Below, in pieces: positions 1-6,047 of a stretch of DNA of 15,009 bases. Position 1 is the stretch's first letter, and each line of letters begins with the position of its first letter. Position numbers and translations under genes: made by a program. The notes below the pieces were generated by a model, which was not told the DNA's origin, made no database searches, and worked only from the letters and a program-made list of their open reading frames with translations. This stretch comes from Candidatus Luteimonas excrementigallinarum (GTDB lineage Bacteria > Pseudomonadota > Gammaproteobacteria > Xanthomonadales > Xanthomonadaceae): contig DXCY01000264.1 of assembly GCA_019115725.1 (NCBI GenBank), forward strand, positions 1 to 15,009, given 5' to 3'.

Positions 1-1
1 G

Positions 2-880
2 GAGTGCACGGGTGGCTGGGAGTTCGACGGCGTCAGCCCCTGCGACACCAAGTACGCCTACATGATGCCGCAGCTGCTGCTGGTGGCGCTGGCCGGCGAC
101 GACACCCGGCTCGACACCGCGACCGCGCGCCACATGGTCACCAACCAGGTGAAGGGCGGATGGTCGGCGCCGCTGGGGCCGTACAAGGGTGCGGGCCAGT
201 GGTGGACCGAGCGTCACACCGGTCTTGCGCTCGAGCACCTGGTGTCGGCCTGGGAGCTCACCGGATCCGCTGCGGTGAGGCAGCATATCGACGATTTTCT
301 GGGCTGGCTGTACGCGCATCAGCAGACGCCGCCCGGGGGCGATCCCGTCACAGGTGCCTGGACCCATTCCTGGCAGGCGCACGAGGGCAGCGACTACGAT
401 CCGGCGAGCGACGTCCGCGGCGGGTCGCCGTGGATGAGCGCGAATATCGTCGGCGGGCTCTGGCGCGCCTGGCTCGTGACCGAAGACGAGCGCATCCCGG
501 TGATGCTGCGCGACTTCGGCCGCTATCTCGACCGGCACGGTTTCGCGCCCGACGAACTGGCCGGCAAGTGGCGTTCGACCTGCAATGCCGGGGGCGCCGT
601 CGGCTGGTACTTCTCGTCGGGGGTCGCGCCGCTGGAGCGGGTGGCCGCGATCCAGGACAGCGAGGGCTACGGGTCCGACGCCCACAACCCGGAGCTGCTG
701 ATGGCGATCGCCGCCGCGCGCTACTTCGAAACGGACCCGCAGTGGAAGGAACGCCTCGAACGCCGCGCCGACCAGGTGGCGCGCTACCTCAATCCCGATT
801 GCGCGGCGGTCTCGCACACGGCCCGCGCGTTCAACTGGCAAAACCGGAACCCGGAATTCACATGGTTGCTTGCGCAGTAA
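2..880 (+). CDS. Helix-rich protein of probable alpha/alpha-toroid type, C-terminal part (5' end outside window)
   Basis: The reading frame is open from base 2 and the start lies upstream of the window; 292 residues are visible before the TAA. An ATG at 62 is only internal, because the frame before it codes well (acidic and aromatic residues plus two Cys). The protein is rich in Trp, His and Tyr and shows repeated amphipathic helices with conserved-looking turns: WWTERHTGLALEHL (visible residues 67-80), GAWTHSWQAHEG (118-129), GGSPWMSANIVGGLWRAW (140-157) and GSDAHNPELLMAIAAARYFE (224-243). This helix-pair pattern resembles the (alpha/alpha)n toroids of polysaccharide lyases and glycoside hydrolases, so a glycan-active role would fit the locus. 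The family and catalytic residues cannot be named from this fragment, and any signal peptide is outside the window. Its stop lies 19 bases inside the next gene, suggesting an operon with the lipoprotein that follows. The toroid reading is inference; the reading frame itself is well supported. Confidence 0.8.
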   Translation, partial: ECTGGWEFDGVSPCDTKYAYMMPQLLLVALAGDDTRLDTATARHMVTNQVKGGWSAPLGPYKGAGQWWTERHTGLALEHLVSAWELTGSAAVRQHIDDFLGWLYAHQQTPPGGDPVTGAWTHSWQAHEGSDYDPASDVRGGSPWMSANIVGGLWRAWLVTEDERIPVMLRDFGRYLDRHGFAPDELAGKWRSTCNAGGAVGWYFSSGVAPLERVAAIQDSEGYGSDAHNPELLMAIAAARYFETDPQWKERLERRADQVARYLNPDCAAVSHTARAFNWQNRNPEFTWLLAQ

Positions 881-2469
881 GCCCGCAGCGCTTCCTGGCC
901 ATTGCACTGCTGCTGGCTGCAGTGGGCGCCTGCAGCAACACCCACGCCGGGGACCCCCTGGCTTTCGTCAACGAGGCCCGGCAGCGGGTCGACACGCTGC
1001 ATGATTCGAACGACCGTTTCGACGCGCTGTTCGTGGACTTCAACGGCGATGGCTGTCCGGACATATTCATCATCTCGCACAGCGACTGGGGCGCCACCTC
1101 GCAGCTGTGGAACAACCGCTGTGACGGCAGCGGCACGTTCGGCCACATCCCGGGCAGCGAAGCCGGATACTACATCGGGGGCGAGCCCCTGCTCTCCGGC
1201 TGGGTTACGCGCCTGGACTTCAACGGTGACGGCAGGCAGGATTTCTGGGGCCGCCATGGCACCGTCCTGGGGGCGCGGTACCGGAACGGGTCGACGGCCG
1301 GCGCGTTCATTCCACGCTTTGTCGCCAAGGAAGCCGGCTGCGAAGATTACTGCGCGTTCGCCGACATTACCGGCAGCGGCAACATCGAGGTCATTACCAA
1401 TACCCGGCAGGTGTGGAATGCCACGAGCCGGAAGGTGCTGCGGCGGGCATCCGGCAATCGCGCCTATCAGGTCGTGGGGGACATTACCGGCAACGGATGG
1501 TCCGACATCGTGCAGCCGGCCAACGGCGGATACTGGCGCAACGATGCGGGCGCCCTGACGTGGGTCGCAGTGCCGGCGTTCGCCGGCGGTACCAGTAGGC
1601 AGATCCTGCTCGCTGATTTCGACAATGATGGCCACCTCGACCTCTTTCTGCTCGATGGGCCGCAGTTCTCCAACAGCAACCTCGTCCTGCTTTACCGGAA
1701 CGACGGGGCGGGCGGCTTCGTCAACGTCTCCACTGCGTCGGGTCTGTCGGGAATCGCCGCGAGCGGCTACGGCAACATCATCGCCGCCGACTTCGACAAT
1801 GACGGGTTGCAGGACCTCATGGTTTCGGGCGTGTCCGACTCCGTCCGGATCTATCGCAACAACGGCGACATGACGTTCACGGCTTCCACGGCCACCGGCT
1901 TCGGCCCGTCGTCCGGGGAAACGCCCGGCGGATGGCAGTCGGGCGTGCCGCGCGCCGATGTCGCCGACTTTGATAACGACGGTCGCCTGGACATTGTCAA
2001 GACGCAGTTCCAGAGCAATGTTGGCCTGTGGCGCAACATCACCGACACCGGGGGCAGGCACTGGATGAAGGTGCGCGTGCGTGGCGGCGGCGGAAACAGC
2101 GATGGCATCGGTGCCAGCGTGCGCTGGTACCGGCCGGGCACGAACCGGCTGGTGGCACACATGCCGGTCCTGGTAGGCGAGCAGCACCCGCAGACCCATC
2201 TGCATACCGGGCTGGGCGGGTCCCAGGTGGTCGACCTCGAGGTCCGTTTCCCGAACGGTGGCCCGGTGCACCGCTTCCCGAACGTCGCCAGCAACCAGGA
2301 AGTCATCGTCTATCGCAACGGCTGCATGTTGACCGGGTGGAGGCCGGGCAACGGCTGGCCGCTGTCGCCGCCGGCGGGCTGCAGGGCATCCAGTGGCGAA
2401 GAGGCTGTTGGGGCGCTTGGCAGTGGGGCGGACGATCATCAAGGTCCAGGCTCGGGAGCATGGCGATGA
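862..2469 (+). CDS. FG-GAP/VCBS-repeat lipoprotein with C-terminal ASPIC/UnbV domain
   Basis: This is a 535-residue predicted exported protein. The ATG at 862 is chosen because a lipoprotein signal peptide follows at once: Arg10, a hydrophobic core at 11-21 and a lipobox-like VGAC ending at Cys24. Ser25 at +2 fits outer-membrane sorting. A weak Shine-Dalgarno (GGAA, 853-856) precedes it. Seven calcium-loop motifs begin at residues 59, 119, 168, 207, 252, 310 and 369. Five are of the DFNGDG/DFDNDG type and two (168, 207) are the variant DITGxG. Their number and 39-60 residue spacing suggest a seven-bladed beta-propeller. Residues about 400-488 (GGRHWMKVRVRG, NSDGIGASVRWY, HTGLGG, VRFPNGG) match the ASPIC/UnbV domain that often follows such repeats. 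A Gly-rich tail of about 47 residues ends the protein. Members are usually exported, but their biochemical role is mostly unknown; glycan or surface binding is inference. The gene is translationally coupled to its neighbours on both sides. Confidence 0.88.
   Translation: MVACAVSPQRFLAIALLLAAVGACSNTHAGDPLAFVNEARQRVDTLHDSNDRFDALFVDFNGDGCPDIFIISHSDWGATSQLWNNRCDGSGTFGHIPGSEAGYYIGGEPLLSGWVTRLDFNGDGRQDFWGRHGTVLGARYRNGSTAGAFIPRFVAKEAGCEDYCAFADITGSGNIEVITNTRQVWNATSRKVLRRASGNRAYQVVGDITGNGWSDIVQPANGGYWRNDAGALTWVAVPAFAGGTSRQILLADFDNDGHLDLFLLDGPQFSNSNLVLLYRNDGAGGFVNVSTASGLSGIAASGYGNIIAADFDNDGLQDLMVSGVSDSVRIYRNNGDMTFTASTATGFGPSSGETPGGWQSGVPRADVADFDNDGRLDIVKTQFQSNVGLWRNITDTGGRHWMKVRVRGGGGNSDGIGASVRWYRPGTNRLVAHMPVLVGEQHPQTHLHTGLGGSQVVDLEVRFPNGGPVHRFPNVASNQEVIVYRNGCMLTGWRPGNGWPLSPPAGCRASSGEEAVGALGSGADDHQGPGSGAWR
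2454..2458 (+). promoter_or_regulatory. Ribosome binding site that fixes the cupin gene start
   Basis: GGGAG at 2454-2458 lies 7 bases before the ATG at 2466 but only 1 base before the in-frame ATG at 2460. The spacing therefore favours the second ATG. That ATG also forms an ATGA overlap with the stop of the lipoprotein gene, the usual sign of translational coupling. Confidence 0.6.
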
Positions 2470-3287
2470 CGAACTCATCCACATCCGATTCTGCCCTGGG
2501 GGTTGCGATGCTCAGGCGGCCGCGCAGGTTGCTTGGGAACATGGTGCTTGCATGGGTGCGTCCGATGCTTCGGGCTGATGTGCGTCCCTTGCCCAGTCTG
2601 CTGGAAGCCGGCTTTTTCGCGAAACTGGACGGCGGCGATGATGAAGAGCTGAGATCGCGGCTGGAGGCGGTCTTCACGTCCCTCGGCGCGGACGGCGGTG
2701 CCGAGGTCACCGGCTTGCACCGCGTTCGTGCGCGACTCGAACAGATCACCTACAAGTACGGTTTGCTGGGGAATTCATGGCCCCACGCGGCTGGGGGGCT
2801 CGCTTTCAGGATTGCCTCGCGATTGGCCGCCGGGCGCGGGATCACCTTCGATATCCTGGTGCTCCGTTCCGGCGAGGCCATCGCGCCGCACGCCCACGAG
2901 GGCACGGTGTCGGGAATGCTGGTGGTCGAAGGCGAAGTGGGCTTCCGGACGTACGATGTCACCGGCGCATCGGGAGAGGATGCGCTCCTGAAGCCGGGCC
3001 TTGCCGGAAAGTATGGTCCGGGCGGCCTGTCGACCTCGTCAACCGCGTATCACAACCTGCACTGGATACATGGCTTTGCCCCGGTCAATTACATCTTCCG
3101 CTTCACGGTCACCAATCTCGGGGAGGCCCGCGCGGAGTCGGCGGCGCGCAGTGCGGCCCGTCATTACTGCGTTCCCGGCGAGGTGCTTCCGGGAGGGTTC
3201 GTGCGTGGCCGCTGGTCCACTGAGCGCGAGGCAAAGGCGACGCCGTTTCCCCTGGCCGGGCTCGCCATCATCGATTCGGCGGCATAG
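2466..3287 (+). CDS. Cupin-fold protein (cysteine-dioxygenase-like)
   Basis: This is a 273-residue protein with no signal peptide. The start at ATG 2466 is preferred over the ATG at 2460 because of the ribosome site at 2454-2458 and the ATGA overlap with the upstream stop. Residues 1-100 are mostly helical and charged. The cupin core runs from about 125 to 215. Motif 1 is GEAIAPHAHEGTVSGMLVVEG (136-156), with His142 and His144 as expected metal ligands; the usual motif-1 Glu position appears to be Val148 or Ser149. A second His cluster, YHNLHWIHG (195-203), sits where motif 2 normally supplies another ligand. The pattern recalls cysteine dioxygenase-type cupins, where a three-His iron site is known and the Glu is also replaced, but the substrate cannot be assigned and a non-catalytic sensor or isomerase remains possible. 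It is the last gene of the plus-strand group and converges on the polysaccharide operon with 11 bases between stops. Confidence 0.8.
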   Translation: MTNSSTSDSALGVAMLRRPRRLLGNMVLAWVRPMLRADVRPLPSLLEAGFFAKLDGGDDEELRSRLEAVFTSLGADGGAEVTGLHRVRARLEQITYKYGLLGNSWPHAAGGLAFRIASRLAAGRGITFDILVLRSGEAIAPHAHEGTVSGMLVVEGEVGFRTYDVTGASGEDALLKPGLAGKYGPGGLSTSSTAYHNLHWIHGFAPVNYIFRFTVTNLGEARAESAARSAARHYCVPGEVLPGGFVRGRWSTEREAKATPFPLAGLAIIDSAA

Positions 3288-3298
3288 CCAGCGGCCTG
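3288..3298. other. Convergent intergenic gap between the two operons
   Basis: Only 11 bases separate the TAG of the cupin gene (plus strand) from the TGA of the last glycosyltransferase (minus strand). I see no strong GC hairpin followed by a T run on either strand here. Weak inverted pairs such as GCGGC/GCCGC near 3331-3350 lie inside the coding region of the glycosyltransferase and lack a T tract. Termination must occur inside the opposing genes or depend on Rho, or the transcripts overlap. Confidence 0.7.
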
Positions 3299-4300
3299 TC
3301 AGCTCAGATCGTGGCTGCGCTGCGGCGGGACGCCAGCCGCCAGCAGCGGCCGCGATGCGGCCTCGGGGTCCGGTAGCGGATCCCAGTCCCGGCAGAACAG
3401 TTTCTTCGCGATCTGGGTGGCCCGGTTGGAGATGCTGATCGGCGCGCCGAGCCAGCGCGACACCAGGAAGGCCTTGCGCCGCACCACCCAGTTGTACATC
3501 GACTGCTCGGAATAGAAGTTGTAGCCCCAGCGGCGCTCGAACAGGCGCGAAGAGGGCCGGGTCAGCCTGGGCCCCCAGCGGAAGAAGAAGTAGCGCATGT
3601 CCGCCAGGGCCATGCGCGTGCCGAGGTTGTCGAAGTGGACCACCGACGCCGGCTCGACCACCATCGTGCGGCCCATAGCCGCGATCTGCAGCGATATGTC
3701 CAGGTGTTCGCGGATCACCATCGAGGGCAGTTCGATGCGCCGGAACACGTCGCCGTCGAACAGCACGCAGTGCAGCTCGAAGGTGCCGGTCTCGGCGCGT
3801 CCTTCGGGGATGTCGGGGATCTCGGCACGCCTGAAATGCTTGTGCTCGAAGACATAGGGCGTGCCCTCGACGTCGACCACGCGCAGTTCGCCGGTATAGA
3901 GATGGTTGCGCAGCGTCGCCCCGCGGTCGACGCCCTCGCGCTCCAGGATCAACGGCGTGACCACGGCGTGGCCGTCGTGCATTGCCTGCAGCAGCGGTGG
4001 CAGCCAGCCGTCGGTGACCAGCGAGTCGTTGTCCAGCAGGACCACGGCGGGGGTGTCGACCAGGTGCTGCACTTCGCGCAGCCCGTCCATCGGCGTGCGC
4101 AGGCCGAGTTCGAAGAAGCGGGCTTCCGGGCGTCCGCGCAAGCGGTGGCGGACCGGCTCGATGACCTCGTCTGGATAGCCGAGGTCCATGATCCAGAGCT
4201 GGAACGGCTCCTGCGTGTGGCGGTACACGCTGTCGACGCACTCCTGCAGGCCGGTATAGCGGTCGCGCGGGGTGATGATGATGGTGACGACGGGGGTCAT
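3299..4300 (-). CDS. Family 2 glycosyltransferase
   Basis: This 333-residue cytosolic or membrane-associated enzyme is expected to transfer a sugar from a nucleotide sugar to a growing lipid-linked oligosaccharide. It has a GT-A fold signature: a first strand VVTIIITPRDRY (residues 4-15), a Ser/Thr-rich loop region, VVLLDNDSLVTDGWL (86-100) in which Asp90-Asn91-Asp92 serves as the DxD-type metal site, and REHLDISLQ (197-205) in the position of the acceptor-side acidic motif. A basic C-terminal part with many aromatics (235-305) may touch the membrane. The ATG at 4300 has a Shine-Dalgarno GGAG (complement of 4310-4313) 9 bases upstream. It is the last gene of the minus-strand operon and the only one separated from its upstream neighbour by a real gap (38 bases). 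The donor and acceptor sugars cannot be told from sequence. Confidence 0.88.
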   Translation of the reverse strand: MTPVVTIIITPRDRYTGLQECVDSVYRHTQEPFQLWIMDLGYPDEVIEPVRHRLRGRPEARFFELGLRTPMDGLREVQHLVDTPAVVLLDNDSLVTDGWLPPLLQAMHDGHAVVTPLILEREGVDRGATLRNHLYTGELRVVDVEGTPYVFEHKHFRRAEIPDIPEGRAETGTFELHCVLFDGDVFRRIELPSMVIREHLDISLQIAAMGRTMVVEPASVVHFDNLGTRMALADMRYFFFRWGPRLTRPSSRLFERRWGYNFYSEQSMYNWVVRRKAFLVSRWLGAPISISNRATQIAKKLFCRDWDPLPDPEAASRPLLAAGVPPQRSHDLS

Positions 4301-4309
4301 GGTTGCGTT

Positions 4310-4313
4310 CTCC
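4310..4313 (-). promoter_or_regulatory. Ribosome binding site of the last glycosyltransferase gene
   Basis: On the minus strand GGAG lies 9 bases before the ATG at 4300, within the 38-base gap that separates this gene from its upstream neighbour. It supports independent initiation where the overlap chain of the operon is broken. Confidence 0.5.
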
Positions 4314-4338
4314 GGGATCGGCCCGGTGGGCAGGGACG

Positions 4339-5109
4339 TCAGCGGCGCTTGCCGAGGGCGTTGCGGGCGTAATGCATCATGTAAAACGCGCTTTGCGCCG
4401 GGCCGAGGCCTTCGACTTCGCGGTAGATCCGCCACTGCCAGCGGGCGGCGCGCAGCTTGTTGCTGGACACAGAGCCCTTGCGCACCAGGTAGTAGGCCAG
4501 TGGCCCGTCGCCATCGGCGCGGACCGCGTGGCCGGCGCGCCGGACCAGCTCCAGCCAGAACACGTAGTCCTCGTGGCCGATGCGGCGGAACCGGCCGTCG
4601 CCGCCAAGCCGCATGCGGTCGTAGATGCCGGTGCAGTTGCCGATGTGGTTGCTGTGCAGCATCTCGCGGTGGGTGACCTGCGCCGGCGGCTGGACCACGC
4701 CGAGCACGCCGCCGCCCTCGGCCACGCGCTGGTAGCTGGAGTAGGCGATCGCCGCCTTGCGCGCATCGAGCACCTCGAGCTGGCGGCGGAGCTTGTCCGG
4801 GTGCCACCAGTCGTCGCTGTCGAGGAAGGTTACGTAGCGGCCGCGCGCGAGTTCGATGGCGTGGTTGCGCGCGGCCGCCACGCCGCGGTTGCGGCCGCCG
4901 CGCACCAGCCGTACGCGGGCATCGCCGCGGGCGTAGTTGTCGACCAGGTCCGCGCCGCCGTCGGTGGAGCCGTCGTCCACCACCACCAGTTCCAGTTCGC
5001 CGTGGGACTGCGCCAGCACCGACTCGACCGGGCGGCGCAGGAATCGTTCGGCGTTGTACAGCGGCATGACCACGCTGACCTGCCGCCCCCCGGATGCGAC
5101 GGCGCTCAT
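4339..5109 (-). CDS. Family 2 glycosyltransferase (WcaA/TuaG-like)
   Basis: This 256-residue protein is a compact GT-A glycosyltransferase. It shows VSVVMPLYNAERFL (residues 11-24), VVVDDGSTDGG (42-52, nucleotide binding), NRGVAAARNHAIELARGRY (74-92), FLDSDDWWHPDKL (95-107, DxD-type metal site at Asp97/Asp99-Asp100) and GHEDYVFWLEL (178-188), which supplies the ED motif with the likely catalytic base Asp181. The GSVSSNK stretch (212-218) and the length are typical of the small enzymes in colanic-acid and teichuronic-acid type clusters. Its start overlaps the stop of the methyltransferase gene as ATGA and is served by a strong Shine-Dalgarno at 5116-5124. It should add one sugar to the repeat unit at the inner face of the cytoplasmic membrane; linkage and donor are unknown. 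Confidence 0.93.
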   Translation of the reverse strand: MSAVASGGRQVSVVMPLYNAERFLRRPVESVLAQSHGELELVVVDDGSTDGGADLVDNYARGDARVRLVRGGRNRGVAAARNHAIELARGRYVTFLDSDDWWHPDKLRRQLEVLDARKAAIAYSSYQRVAEGGGVLGVVQPPAQVTHREMLHSNHIGNCTGIYDRMRLGGDGRFRRIGHEDYVFWLELVRRAGHAVRADGDGPLAYYLVRKGSVSSNKLRAARWQWRIYREVEGLGPAQSAFYMMHYARNALGKRR

Positions 5110-6047
5110 GCCGTGCTCCCCTCCGGGCGGGAGACCAGCCAGGCGTTGAGCGTGGCCAGGACGTCGGGCGGCTTGCCGGCGAAGGCAGGCGCCAGTGGCG
5201 GCTTGCCGTGCGCCAGGCGTTCGGCGGTAGCGGGGTCTGGCGCGGCGACCTGTTCCAGGACTCGCTGCCCGGCGCCTGCATACAGCCTGCGGAAGTCGTC
5301 CAGCCGCAGCCGGTTCATGTACATGTAGCGATTGCCCGCGAGCAGGCCGAAGGCGCGCTCGCCGTACTGCAGGAAGTTGATCGGCCCGATCCCGGGATCG
5401 GAGTGCGAGAAGTGGTCGCTGAAGTCGATGTAGTGGACCAGCAGCCCGTCCGCGGACAGCAGCCGGCTGCCCTCGCCGAGGATCGCTCCAAGGACCGGCC
5501 CGGGGATGTGCTCGAACACCTCGTAGGACACGTGCAGGTCGATCGAGCCGTCCGGCAGATCGACGCTCGCGGCGTCGCCGGGCGAGAGGTAGCGGATCGA
5601 ACAGGTATCCAGCAGCCGGTCCAGGTTGAAGTCGTCGGCAAGGGCCAGCAGCTTGCGCAGGCGCCCATGGTCAAGGCGCTCGCCGAACAGCGCCTCCACC
5701 CGCGCGCGCTCGTCGCGGATCTGGCGCAGGTCCTCGTGCACCAGCTCCGGGCGCAGGTAGGGGTTGAGGTCCACCGTGGTGATTTCATCCGCGCCCTGGA
5801 GCCAGAGTGACAGGGGCAGGTTCAGGCGGCGGCCCGTGCCGACCTCGAGCACCCGCGCGCCCGCGACCCGCAGGCCGTTGCGTTCGGCGCGCTCGGCAAC
5901 CTCGATGCCCTGGCGCAGCTTGTCCTCCACCGCGATCGAGCGCAGGCCGCCAAAGCGCCTCTGGATCGCGTAGTAGACCTGGTTCGACAGCGGGTCGGGC
6001 AGCAGGGCGACCGAATTCTGGATCCCGGCCTTGATCATCCAGTGCAT
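5106..6047 (-). CDS. Class I SAM-dependent methyltransferase domain protein
   Basis: This 313-residue protein has a Rossmann-like methyltransferase core. Motif I is ARVLEVGTGRRLNLP (residues 64-78), the acidic post-I strand is TTVDLNPYL (90-98), and the SYEVFEHIPG stretch (174-183) is the usual motif following the FDLI-type strand in class I enzymes. The C-terminal part (about 200-265) has an IDFSDHFSH segment and aromatic residues of unknown function. It probably transfers a methyl group to a sugar or lipid-linked intermediate made by the neighbours, although the acceptor is unknown. ATG 6047 is chosen because AGAGG lies 7 bases upstream; it gives a 13-base overlap with the upstream gene. 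A second in-frame ATG at 6038 would give the ATGA overlap seen elsewhere in the operon but has worse spacing. Its stop overlaps the next start as ATGA. Confidence 0.85.
   Translation of the reverse strand: MHWMIKAGIQNSVALLPDPLSNQVYYAIQRRFGGLRSIAVEDKLRQGIEVAERAERNGLRVAGARVLEVGTGRRLNLPLSLWLQGADEITTVDLNPYLRPELVHEDLRQIRDERARVEALFGERLDHGRLRKLLALADDFNLDRLLDTCSIRYLSPGDAASVDLPDGSIDLHVSYEVFEHIPGPVLGAILGEGSRLLSADGLLVHYIDFSDHFSHSDPGIGPINFLQYGERAFGLLAGNRYMYMNRLRLDDFRRLYAGAGQRVLEQVAAPDPATAERLAHGKPPLAPAFAGKPPDVLATLNAWLVSRPEGSTA
5116..5124 (-). promoter_or_regulatory. Strong ribosome binding site inside the methyltransferase gene
   Basis: On the minus strand GGAGGGGAG lies 6 bases before the ATG at 5109. 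It sits in the last codons of the upstream methyltransferase gene and supports the ATGA-coupled start of the GT2 gene. Confidence 0.65.

Noticed and set aside
4..861. Long open frame on the plus strand upstream of and in frame with the lipoprotein
   Set aside because: The translated part before 862 is Arg- and Gly-rich with no recognisable motif and lies out of frame over the well-supported toroid-like gene. The lipoprotein signal peptide starts exactly at 862, so the upstream extension is a high-GC artefact.
784..2484. 566-codon open frame on the minus strand opposite the lipoprotein gene
   Set aside because: It is an antisense shadow of the repeat-rich gene, with biased Val/Gly/Arg/Asp composition and no domain pattern. 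The plus strand carries clear FG-GAP and UnbV motifs.
3330..3352. Possible hairpin GCGGC/GCCGC near the end of the last glycosyltransferase
   Set aside because: The stem is only about 5 pairs, lies inside coding sequence and has no T run, so it does not qualify as a terminator.
4301..5281. N-terminal extension of the GT2 gene frame through the neighbouring genes
   Set aside because: The extension is Arg/Pro/Gly-rich and overlaps a clear GT2 and a methyltransferase gene. The real GT2 starts at ATG 4300 with a ribosome site and a normal first beta strand.
4303..5328. 341-codon plus-strand open frame across the GT2 and methyltransferase genes
   Set aside because: Ala/Val/His/Asp-biased antisense shadow with no motif, opposite two well-supported genes.
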